Shown here piece after piece: positions 40,201 to 46,631 of a stretch of DNA of 46,631 nt. The notes below the pieces were generated by a model that searched no databases, had not been told where the DNA came from, and saw nothing but the letters and a program-made list of their open reading frames with translations. The translations under genes and the position numbers were made by a program. Each line of letters begins with the position of its first letter. Position 1 is the first letter of the stretch. The DNA is from Oscillospiraceae bacterium (GTDB lineage Bacteria; Bacillota; Clostridia; Oscillospirales; Oscillospiraceae), in assembly GCA_017439425.1 (NCBI GenBank), contig JAFSJE010000009.1, positions 1 through 46,631 of the forward strand, written 5' to 3'.

Positions 40201-41313
40201 TACGAGGGCTACAGCACCTACGGCGAGGGAGCCGACCGCATCGCAAACGGAGTAAAGCTCGAGCTTACCCCAAACAGGGTCTGCACCGCTATCGAGGTCG
40301 ACGGCAATGACGTCACCGATACGCTGACCTTCGACGTGACGAGAAACGGAACGTATCTCATCACCGCGAGCGACGCCGGCGGAAATCTCACCTCCAAAAA
40401 GGTCACGGTCAGCGGCATCGTTACCGAGGTCGCGGCACCCACGAATATCACCCTTGCGAAGGACGGCGACAAGATGAAGGCGACCGTCACCGGCAAGTAT
40501 AACGAGAAAAATCCCGTATTCGACGGCAAGACCGTGAAAGAAACTCCCGCAGCTCACGAAAACGGCACCTATACCATCGAAAAGACCTTTGAGAATAACG
40601 GCTCCTACAACCAGTACCTCACCGATTCCCTCGGAAATACCGTCCTTTACACGATCAAGGTCACGGGCCTTGACAGAAGCGCCCCGATAGTTAAGTTCCC
40701 CGCAGTCATCTCGAGAGAGGCTGCGTCGAGCGATATGAGTGAAGCCGAGGTCATCGAGTGGATCAGAGGCAGCGCCGAAATCACCGACGATTCCGAAATC
40801 AGCAAGGTCGAGCTTCAGGGCACTGAGATTAAAACCTCCGTTCCCGGAGCATACACCATCGTAGTTGCGGCAACCGACAAGGCGGGCAACACCGGCTACG
40901 GTGCGACAACGGTCTACATCCTGCCCAAGGACGGAATGCTGATCAGAGATGGAAACGGCGTTCTCTTCTGCTCCTCCAGCAAGGATGCGGCGCTTGTAAG
41001 CCGGGGCGGCAATAAGGAAATCGTCCTCGACATCAGCCGCTACGATCTCTTCGATCTTACGGGCTACGGAAAGGTCAGAAACAAAGAGGCGAAGCTCTAC
41101 GTAACCGTAAAGCAGGGCATCTTCCGCGAGGGACAGATGAAGTACTTCGGAGTCCTTGATAACGAGGTCACTGTAAACACCGAGACAAGAACAGCGCGGA
41201 TTACCCTGAACGCAAGCGATCTTCCCGGCACCGGCTGGTACACCATCATCGTTCGCAACGCCGAGCGTGAGAGAGAATTCACCACGTTCTTCATCAATGC
41301 TGATGCAGAATAA
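34210..41313 (+). CDS. Giant secreted protein with P-x-D-W repeats and Ig-like domains
   Basis: A 2367-residue secreted protein with a signal peptide (about 1-30, cleavage near APAKA). The first ~630 residues hold mixed beta-domains. A ~45-50-residue module of the form P-x-D-W...Y-x-x-Y-Y...Y...P-x-F...Y-Y occurs once at about 638-680 and at least six more times at about 914-1345 (KPDDWDTTY, KPADWNTAY, QPDDWDTAF, QPEDWSGAF, EPEGWSENY). The last ~1000 residues read like a string of Ig-like folds (KDGIKTLKYQF-type strands, DRSAPIVKF, ATDKAGNTGYG). No LPXTG, SLH or membrane anchor is visible at the C-terminus. GGAAGGAG precedes the ATG. Possible adhesin or surface scaffold; function unknown. Confidence 0.8.
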   Translation: MKKMNRFLCAVLSAVMVLGMIPALSAPAKAISSDKPDVDTTYAGKYYEAGIGSGGSAALIVNGEFGTGDLSIGGVGGKLSGNGKQADIDAYNMMNCFGIYNNKWLSKPADGFTYSGGQKINYGSGQYVDSLNVCTYNDKGGKTGSMTITIRNNPTLKALAESGKLQMYFKGYTSAGKEARKAWPDDHTYVWGWVKINGSTKGSSGKSKAEKKEFGTGGWVTVGASDVITIEWKVDKSAGKFSNGWADKDVGIGNCVLLFRKCEEPNLTGYTLTTNGDLSYGVSGNPEILLGNDGKISLDFIFSEAVKTSLSEPTRKNTDHYELLSQLGSRVLFNNTEGTGYYRQGDPVNMNLTGTYNTNGNLVSVSDSDDARVKALADSLKGMHFEWNAAYGDYYGDNPVPGEGDWIGLVSSNNTFSLIDSIILASFHDLAGNPLKIDGKLVEYNNANGRYTTELSYEKATSGFEYGKTYYYDEASKQYTLVDEGMIPYLNASSQGYYNKREILTGTVRLQKDGAAAPFYTKSGVINPFAVDTTDSSGFDFVIDAVSPTYSKTSNAVQPETLTDLVLNKGDGFDIYLNYSETVKLREFYADGSATGFNADNLCLKLSNGLIAKYVSGIGTKQLRFTVSVPAMYTMTVVQPEAWSDTYASYYVKNNDGYTKVSEGSNPQWAENTYYSYVADTNTDLEIESMYVEANGKQATLTGENLTNTQKPTASTYVLTDYVGNPLCEPIGDETYRTTMAWSKLKVDNTAPEIEIQQLDSGYYQIKVTESGSGVFRAANTTSGADNGAGIVYYVWVEGDEQAEKVKEAFAANNYEKVKTYSLTGGNDAKVTVDGKTYALTAVTTDKLIAPKTEAGEWHLVVFTADMTWDSARQLIQFGSSSYKNDPSGYLAKLAETLGVSFGDVFTAVKAKPDDWDTTYTNYYYQNGNTYSRFKEGAIAPVFEAGKIYKVGYSVLESEPAGWNPYHTGSGTPKYTLNADGSYSEDANGQYVYDESGDYTHYYIKSGDSYRKIARLTGVPAFESGKYYNVYTAVPSEDLATADLSAIFVRDADDNGVPVYVSVLEKYAPEFDPENTYDASHNQITSKPADWNTAYTGYFTKGTEYKALTGDAAPVFAANTYYKPEYTALASGDFTTDEETQGTEVRSYSESGEPEDTFFAWADVYGDYFVKNGDNYVKNESETYDSGTVYYRVTYTVLSAQPDDWDTAFASYCAKEDVYEPYTTELPDGVTFYSASFGGEAMSVQPEDWSGAFSYYSTSKTEFAPVKWIFAPEFEAGKYYSFTYVPAESEPEGWSENYNQFFVKSGENYIKLDLSSPSKRESVKNAGITLKSAAPDFATYSVYKENESGFVDKMSEKITDSARKAAFREDMLAAYSDSLKVAVARRYYEFADAVHSADVELMASAANYTKWAQGNFMNADSNWAWAISGYVDKVAPTAEFETVENTDGTEDVKVNVKAADTTGIKTLKYQFAAADADISVNTVNDWTEVESVSGTEMSFTASTAAAGKTSGEYALFVYTEDTEGNKQVVKSELTVTVNSDVNVICNITNPEGKVPYEAIAGVTADIYGTAYGKDIYAEGKEFTVYAVIDDSNTKSADDTDWGEAITGEKTDDINGKTAYRYAMPEKKNVSGYYYLHILYTFKNSKGDVQKNVVNKAYALDGGEGVITINQTGSSDEGIMVEISATKATEIKYAVTAAEAAEPTAWQTYTAELNIKSADYANMDKVWVWAKSGDNVQHQEFNLDGNNKVSGPVAKPSLRLLDIIEENGARYAVIRLDDISSEALCVGAEYSAAVQRGSETPVWQRWSPLESVVKVKIGDGSVTVLMKFRNGENETTAANYSRLEIAADAVGSGEDYTLIKRSTLREVNATTGVTLTFTAKSKTSETETIKLNGVYEKNGTEYVVSNVNSKAPTYRLTWSDKGNHIAGTSVAATVSSDENITVTDLTFKGKSVGASRTYVFRENGTAVFTIMNEAGNTATVTANVSWLVAPLNIDVSENYEGYSTYGEGADRIANGVKLELTPNRVCTAIEVDGNDVTDTLTFDVTRNGTYLITASDAGGNLTSKKVTVSGIVTEVAAPTNITLAKDGDKMKATVTGKYNEKNPVFDGKTVKETPAAHENGTYTIEKTFENNGSYNQYLTDSLGNTVLYTIKVTGLDRSAPIVKFPAVISREAASSDMSEAEVIEWIRGSAEITDDSEISKVELQGTEIKTSVPGAYTIVVAATDKAGNTGYGATTVYILPKDGMLIRDGNGVLFCSSSKDAALVSRGGNKEIVLDISRYDLFDLTGYGKVRNKEAKLYVTVKQGIFREGQMKYFGVLDNEVTVNTETRTARITLNASDLPGTGWYTIIVRNAEREREFTTFFINADAE
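36115..38250 (+). repeat. P-x-D-W module array
   Basis: Seven or more degenerate in-frame modules lie here, the first (about 36120-36250) separated from the rest (36946-38250) by a non-repeat stretch. Units are 130-160 bases and have diverged strongly at DNA level, so this is an old array and not a recent expansion. Aromatic residues and the P-x-[DE]-W start are the fixed positions. Confidence 0.75.
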
Positions 41314-41330
41314 CAGGGGGAGGCTAAATA

Positions 41331-44300
41331 ATGAAGGTATTTAAAAGAATAGTATCCGTCATGCTTATCGCGGCCCTTATGCTGACAGTCCTGCCAATGG
41401 GAACATTGGCGGACTCTCTCCGCGAGGGCGCAGAGAACACGGCGGTGATCAAAAACGACTACATAAAAGTTGTAGTAAACAAGTCAAACGGCCGCTTCGC
41501 CGTAAGAACAGTTGACGGTCAGCCGATTCGCAAGAACGACCAGAACCTCAACATGTCCTACGACGAGGACGACACGTCCTTCACAACCTTCCGCATCACA
41601 TCGGGCGGCTACACCGGAGATTACATCTTCGGCAACGGCTATGACCTTGAAGGCGGAAACAACCTGAAAAGCGCTCTTTCCGAGCCGGTCATCACCACCG
41701 ATGAGCAGGGAAATCAGAAGCTCACCACAACATGGACGCTCACGGTTTCCGGCGGAACGATCGCAATCGACCAGATCATCACCCTCAACGCCTCCACCGA
41801 CACCGATAAGGCGGGTATGGTGTTTGTCGACTACAAGGTCAATAATACCACAGGCGCAGATATTCAGGTCGGCACCCGCGTGCTTCTCGATACCATGGTC
41901 GGCGTAAACGACGGCCCGGCGTATCAGAACGGCACAACGCAGGAGAACGTCACCACCGTTGAGCGCACGATGGTAAGAAACGTCGCTGTCGGCGCAGAAG
42001 TTGACGGCGTTACCATCGACAACACAAACAAGAACTATTACGACATCGCAAACTACTTCATGATGCGCGACAGCGGCAGCTATACCGATCCGCTCGCAAC
42101 CAACATCTACGCCTACGGCTTCAACAGCGTAAATATCGAGGTTGACGGCGGCTCCGCCCTCAACACCGCTCTCTGCGACAGGATCGTTGTCGGTCACTGG
42201 GCGCACATGGCAAACTCCAAGTACGATATCGAGGTCGATCCGCACCTCGACTTCACAACCGATACGAATAAGTACGGCACCGCCGACAGCGCAGTTGCCT
42301 ACTTCTGGAATCCCGTAAGCGTTGCAAACAACACCATCCGCTCCTACCGGGTTGTCTACGGTCTCGGCGAGATCACCTATGACAACAGCGAGTTCCAGCT
42401 CACCTTTATCGACCAGAAATTCCAGCTCGAGACAAACGACGCCAAGACCGCCTACCTCGGCGACGGCATCTTCGAGATCGCCGTTCAGGTGCAGTGCAGC
42501 GAGAGCTCCGAGATGCAGCACTCCCAGGTCGAGGCGACCCTCACCCTCGGCAGAGACCTTAAGTTTGTAAAGACCGTCAACGGTCAGGTCGTCTACGAAA
42601 ACGGCAAGCCCGTAACGCTGCCCGGCAGATCTCTCAGCTCCACCTACCAAAAGAGCAAGACGAGCGTAGATCAGGAAGTTAACTACTTCGCCGCCGGCGA
42701 TATGTGCGTATTCCGCTACAAGGTGCTGGCAGAGGGCAGAGCCTGGCCCACCACTCAGGAGTACATGATCCAGGTCACAAGCCCTGAGATGAAGCAGAAG
42801 GCCGCGGCTGAGAACAAGGCGTTCACGGTCGAGGATACCTCCTCCATCCGCTCCGACTTCATCCTTCTCCCTGCAATTGGCGAGATGATGCAGTCAAGAG
42901 CCTATTCCGTCGCCCCTGAGCAGGCGTATTATTCCGATGAGAAGATAATATCCGTCGGCATGACGAACTTCGGCGCCTACACTCTCGGCGAGGCTGGAGA
43001 GAACAAGGATTACCCCAACCGCAACTTCAACGTATATCTTCAGAACGTTCTCACCGGCGACAGATATCTCGTTCATCCGGCGGATATCAGCCTCGTCGAC
43101 AAGGACGGCGCCACCGGCATAATGAACATCGACTACACCGGCGGCAGATTGATTTCTGCATCCGTCGCAAGCCCGTATGAAGTCAAGCCGGACGCGAGCA
43201 CAAACAATCCTCTCGCCTCCGACCCGACTCTCCCCGTCGGCAAGTATGCGATCGAGGTCAAATTCATGGGCGATAACGCCGAGCAGGCGGAGCTTCTGAG
43301 CTTTACCTCGGATGCTCAGATCGACGTCAACACCCTCAAGGAATCCCGCCTTCGCACCGGCGGCTACCTCGTTGTCGCGCGCCGCTACAAGTCGCTTTCC
43401 TCTGCGGACTATGAGAAATACAATAAGATAGTCAACGCGCTCAACAATGCAAGCCTTAAAATCGACAAAAACGGCGCAGTCTACAACACGCAGAAGACCG
43501 GAACTCTCGTTCCCTACTACGACGTACAGGTTTTCGCAAACGAGGCTGACCTCGAGGAATACAAGAACGCCATAAAGCCCTACACCGAGTATAATGACAA
43601 TCTCGGCTGGACGACCGAGATGAACTGGAACAGGGGAGAGGTGCTTCTTGAAATCAAGGGCAAGGTCAAGGCAACAACCGACGGCTACATCGTAGATACC
43701 GCCGTCGAGCCGGCTGTCATCAACCGCACAGTCACCTATCAGGGCGAGACACTTACCCTCTCGAAGGAGATCCTTACCGAGTCCTTCAAGAATAATGCGG
43801 AATTTGCGACCGAATACTGCAAGCTTCTCGGCGCAAATACATATACAAACCTTTCCGAAGCGCAGAAGGGCAAGCTGAACGACAGCTTCCAGCTCTATCA
43901 CTGGACTCTGAACGGCAACGGCAATCTCGCCGTCAGCGGCGCGAAGTACACCTTCTACAATCAGAAGTGGAACATCGACCTCTACGACGGCTTTGCAAAG
44001 ACGCTGTTCCTCAATGACAGAGTCGATGAGTACACCGAGCGCTTCACAGACTCCAACATTTACGATGTATCCACCCTCACGGCGACGACAAAGGGCTATA
44101 AGGATCACCTGAACGGCCTTACCTACGAGCAGGCGAACCCCATGGAGATGATCGCCGAGGGCGACGTCTACTTCAACCAGCTCGGCATCGTTCCGGCTCA
44201 GAACTACAACCCCGGCTCCATGCAGCTCGAGCTTGTGGACTTCCGCCTGAACTCCAACAAGGGCAGCTATCAGCTCAGAATGGGCGGCTTTGTCAATATG

Positions 44301-46631
44301 TCCATCTTCCGCGGCGATATTGACGAGGTTTCCTTCGACTCGAAGGGCTACTACGGCACTGACGCCAACATCGGCTTCGATATCTGGAAGGATATCGGCA
44401 TACTTAAGGCCGCAACCAAGTATTACGGCGGCGGATATGACGATTCTCAGGCAGACACCACAAACCAGATGGCGTCCGGCGGCCGCTTTGCCGAAGCAGG
44501 CGCAGCGCTGCTTGTCAGAAATTACAGAGAGTACACCCGCGAGAGACAGGGACTTATCGCCATGAGCGGAAAGTTCAAGCTTCCGGTGCTGGGCGGCTTC
44601 TACGTCGGCTTTACCTTCAAGGAGGTACCGAGCGGACTTATTCTTCCGGACTGCTTCGCATTCCAGTATTTTGCCAAGTCCGACTCCACTGAGGTCGACG
44701 GTCAGCGCCAGGCTATTCCGGGCATCCAGATCGCGCCAAACACCTACATGACGAGAGTCAGAGTTGCTGTCCGCAACCTCGCTGACACCGTCTATGGAAT
44801 TGCAACCGGCGAGAACGTTGGCTCGATGCCCCTCCAGCTTGCCGGCGGCATAACGGTTTCCATACCGATGGGCCTCGGCTCTGTCGCGAGCCGTATTGCC
44901 CTCATAGGCAATATCGATATGCTCCTCAAGATGACCGGCCTTAAAATCACCGGCAGCCTTGAGCTTGAGCTCTGGCTCGTATCCGTTCCGCTTGTAAACC
45001 TCGCGGAGATCCAGATCCAGTGGCAGAGCCCGGCGTTCCTCTCCGCCAAGATACTCATCGACATAGCCGACCTCGGAGTTCTCGTCGGCAAGGGCGCTCT
45101 CTTCATCGGCGAGCGTGAGAACGGCAAGTTCGACTTTGACGCTTACGCAAACGCAGCGGTCAAGATCCCCAGCAAGGTTCCCGTTGTCGGCGGACTGAGC
45201 CTCGCAAGAGCCTTCTTCGGCATCAATCTTGAGCGCATCACCGGCGGCTTCACCATCATTCCGTTCGTCTCCGTCTGTCTCTCCTACTACTACGGCGGCG
45301 ATATCGACTTCTGGGTCGAGAGCGACGGAACCGCCAAAGAGGACGCACTCGCATACATCATCCACACCGATGAGGATACCGGAACACAGTCCCTTATCAG
45401 CATCGGTCAGAACATAAGCTACGTCGCAACCAGCGACTATGATCCCGAGACCGCGGGTCAGCAGCTTGTCTATCGCAGCCACATCGGCGCAGATGAGATG
45501 CTCATCTACCGCTCCGCGGGTCTCGGCGGCATAACTGTTGACGGCACTACCTACACCATCCCCGTAGGTACGAAGGTTCACGATTCCAATAAGCCTGCTG
45601 ACGCACTTGTTGAGATCGAGTACCTCGACGAGATGCCCACTATCACAAGCGCAAAGATCGACGGCGCTGACCGCGCTGTCGTACCCTACGAGACAAGCGT
45701 TGACGAGCTTGGAAACACCGTCTATAAGGTTCCGGCAAACGCACCTGAAAACGCGCTTTACAGCTACACCCTCGAGCGCGATATGGACGGCACTACTCAG
45801 AAGCTCCTTTACATCACCGTTCCCTATGAGAGATTCAATTCAAGCTCCAACCTGACCCTCACCCTCAGCGAGAATGCCGATATGGCGCTTCTCAAGGTCG
45901 GAAGAACCTCTGAACTGACTGATGTTTCGCTCACTCAGAACGGCAATCAGCTCACGATGACCGCCACCGCAAAGAACGCCAAGGCGGGCGACACAGTCAA
46001 GTTCTTCCTCACACCCGACGGAAACGGGAATAAGCTTACCACCGAGACCATCAACGGCAAGACTGTTCAGGTCGAGGATCAGGGTACGCTCGGTATGCTC
46101 GTCGGCACAGCAAATATTGAGAATACCACGGCAGTTGAGCAGACCGTTACCGCGACAATCAATGACATAACAAACTGCGAGATTCTCGGTAAGTCCGGCG
46201 TAAACCTCAATGAGCTTCTTAACTCCGGCAATTATTACCTCAGAGCCATTCTCGACTCCGGCAATACCCAGTCCGAGAAGCAGACAGCGAATGCAATAGA
46301 GCTTAAAGACCCGAAGGCTCCTCAGCCCGTAACCGACGCAAAGCTCGAAGTCGGCGGCAACGGACAGCTTAAGGTAAGCTTCAAGCCCGGCGATGACAAG
46401 GCTGACTCCTTCGTTCTGAACTTCTACGATGAAAACGGCAACGACTGGAGCTATTACACCGATCTCCTCGTCTCCCGCGATGATCTTACCAAAGAGGCTG
46501 ACGGCTATTACAGCTACACCCTCGGCGCATGGAGCGAGCAGACGATAGAGAAGGTCGACAAGGATAATAAAGTGACCACCGAGGTCACCTACTCCGGCTT
46601 CCAGACCGAAAAAACCTACAAGGCAAAGGTC
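41331..46631 (+). CDS. Giant secreted protein, cut by window end
   Basis: An open frame of 1767 codons runs from the ATG at 41331 (AGGGGGAGG before it, 17 bases after the previous stop) to the window edge without a stop. A signal peptide (about 1-28, ending TLADS) is followed by long beta-rich sequence. The opening NDYIKVVVNKSNGRFAVRTVDGQPIRKNDQ recalls the start of large surface or sugar-binding proteins. The last visible part (APQPVTDAKLEVGGNGQLKVSF) looks like a fibronectin-III-type domain. No P-x-D-W modules are seen. It is probably cotranscribed with the protease and the first giant protein. The C-terminus, and thus any cell-wall anchor, is outside the window. Confidence 0.78.
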   Translation, partial: MKVFKRIVSVMLIAALMLTVLPMGTLADSLREGAENTAVIKNDYIKVVVNKSNGRFAVRTVDGQPIRKNDQNLNMSYDEDDTSFTTFRITSGGYTGDYIFGNGYDLEGGNNLKSALSEPVITTDEQGNQKLTTTWTLTVSGGTIAIDQIITLNASTDTDKAGMVFVDYKVNNTTGADIQVGTRVLLDTMVGVNDGPAYQNGTTQENVTTVERTMVRNVAVGAEVDGVTIDNTNKNYYDIANYFMMRDSGSYTDPLATNIYAYGFNSVNIEVDGGSALNTALCDRIVVGHWAHMANSKYDIEVDPHLDFTTDTNKYGTADSAVAYFWNPVSVANNTIRSYRVVYGLGEITYDNSEFQLTFIDQKFQLETNDAKTAYLGDGIFEIAVQVQCSESSEMQHSQVEATLTLGRDLKFVKTVNGQVVYENGKPVTLPGRSLSSTYQKSKTSVDQEVNYFAAGDMCVFRYKVLAEGRAWPTTQEYMIQVTSPEMKQKAAAENKAFTVEDTSSIRSDFILLPAIGEMMQSRAYSVAPEQAYYSDEKIISVGMTNFGAYTLGEAGENKDYPNRNFNVYLQNVLTGDRYLVHPADISLVDKDGATGIMNIDYTGGRLISASVASPYEVKPDASTNNPLASDPTLPVGKYAIEVKFMGDNAEQAELLSFTSDAQIDVNTLKESRLRTGGYLVVARRYKSLSSADYEKYNKIVNALNNASLKIDKNGAVYNTQKTGTLVPYYDVQVFANEADLEEYKNAIKPYTEYNDNLGWTTEMNWNRGEVLLEIKGKVKATTDGYIVDTAVEPAVINRTVTYQGETLTLSKEILTESFKNNAEFATEYCKLLGANTYTNLSEAQKGKLNDSFQLYHWTLNGNGNLAVSGAKYTFYNQKWNIDLYDGFAKTLFLNDRVDEYTERFTDSNIYDVSTLTATTKGYKDHLNGLTYEQANPMEMIAEGDVYFNQLGIVPAQNYNPGSMQLELVDFRLNSNKGSYQLRMGGFVNMSIFRGDIDEVSFDSKGYYGTDANIGFDIWKDIGILKAATKYYGGGYDDSQADTTNQMASGGRFAEAGAALLVRNYREYTRERQGLIAMSGKFKLPVLGGFYVGFTFKEVPSGLILPDCFAFQYFAKSDSTEVDGQRQAIPGIQIAPNTYMTRVRVAVRNLADTVYGIATGENVGSMPLQLAGGITVSIPMGLGSVASRIALIGNIDMLLKMTGLKITGSLELELWLVSVPLVNLAEIQIQWQSPAFLSAKILIDIADLGVLVGKGALFIGERENGKFDFDAYANAAVKIPSKVPVVGGLSLARAFFGINLERITGGFTIIPFVSVCLSYYYGGDIDFWVESDGTAKEDALAYIIHTDEDTGTQSLISIGQNISYVATSDYDPETAGQQLVYRSHIGADEMLIYRSAGLGGITVDGTTYTIPVGTKVHDSNKPADALVEIEYLDEMPTITSAKIDGADRAVVPYETSVDELGNTVYKVPANAPENALYSYTLERDMDGTTQKLLYITVPYERFNSSSNLTLTLSENADMALLKVGRTSELTDVSLTQNGNQLTMTATAKNAKAGDTVKFFLTPDGNGNKLTTETINGKTVQVEDQGTLGMLVGTANIENTTAVEQTVTATINDITNCEILGKSGVNLNELLNSGNYYLRAILDSGNTQSEKQTANAIELKDPKAPQPVTDAKLEVGGNGQLKVSFKPGDDKADSFVLNFYDENGNDWSYYTDLLVSRDDLTKEADGYYSYTLGAWSEQTIEKVDKDNKVTTEVTYSGFQTEKTYKAKV

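Noticed and set aside
42894-45581. Minus-strand open frame of 895 codons
   Set aside because: It is opposite the second giant protein, with a low-complexity Ala/Val/Asp/Gly translation typical of a codon-bias shadow. The plus-strand frame has signal peptide, ribosome site and coherent beta-domains.

Overview
The window looks like a chromosomal piece of a low-to-mid GC Gram-positive anaerobe of the Clostridia, probably a gut or rumen Oscillospiraceae/Ruminococcaceae-type organism. This is inferred from the gene families: TnpV proteins, a SigI/RsgI pair, membrane-tethered family 3 glycosidases, SLH-domain surface proteins, AgrC/LytTR signalling and very large secreted proteins. Nearly every gene has a strong AGGAGG-type ribosome site. 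No rRNA, complete tRNA, CRISPR array or prophage was seen.

Layout. (1) 1-1070: decayed accessory DNA with hairpins, a small XRE repressor beside a twin palindromic operator, and stumps of three unrelated genes (SLOG-type, AAA ATPase, FtsX permease tail). (2) 1171-9219: a tightly packed six-gene export operon: MacB-like ATPase, FtsX permease, zinc-ribbon membrane protein, a second ATPase and two ABC-2 permeases, ending in a strong terminator. (3) 9221-11260: foreign patchwork with a decayed tRNA 3' end, two TnpV genes in opposite orientation, a GNAT acetyltransferase and gene fragments. (4) 11466-25145: a surface-glycan module bracketed by two copies of a dispersed intergenic repeat. It has two circularly permuted, membrane-anchored GH3 enzymes, a 5-TM protein with duplicated C-terminal domains, three lipoproteins (two of them SGNH hydrolases), and a central AgrC-like kinase plus LytTR regulator. 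(5) 25151-30965: a SigI/RsgI sensory pair, divergent from a secreted beta-helix carbohydrate-binding-type protein with twelve 48-bp repeats, and followed by an SLH-anchored beta-helix protein. (6) 30986-46631: a second two-component system, with an unusual XRE-HTH/receiver fusion, divergent from an operon of a trypsin-like membrane protease and two giant secreted proteins. The second giant runs off the window.

How the parts work together. The most notable signal is regulatory. Three promoters in region 4 (first GH3 operon, the response regulator gene, second GH3 operon) carry the same 17-base element upstream. It is clear in both copies at two of them, while the first GH3 promoter has one good and one poor copy. 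The repeats have a 20-bp period, point the same way relative to the gene, and lie exactly 27 bases before a TAnnnT hexamer. This predicts a closed LytTR regulon made only of this cluster. In region 5 two divergent promoters share GACCCC-N20-CGAAT, a likely SigI signature. In region 6 a 13-bp-arm palindrome sits precisely between two divergent promoters and overlaps both -35 boxes, a likely operator for the XRE-receiver protein. Three independent sensory circuits, each beside its presumed surface-protein targets, lie next to each other in about 35 kb.

All function calls come from reading motifs and translations by eye; no database search was run. Family names given without a motif description should be treated as inference.
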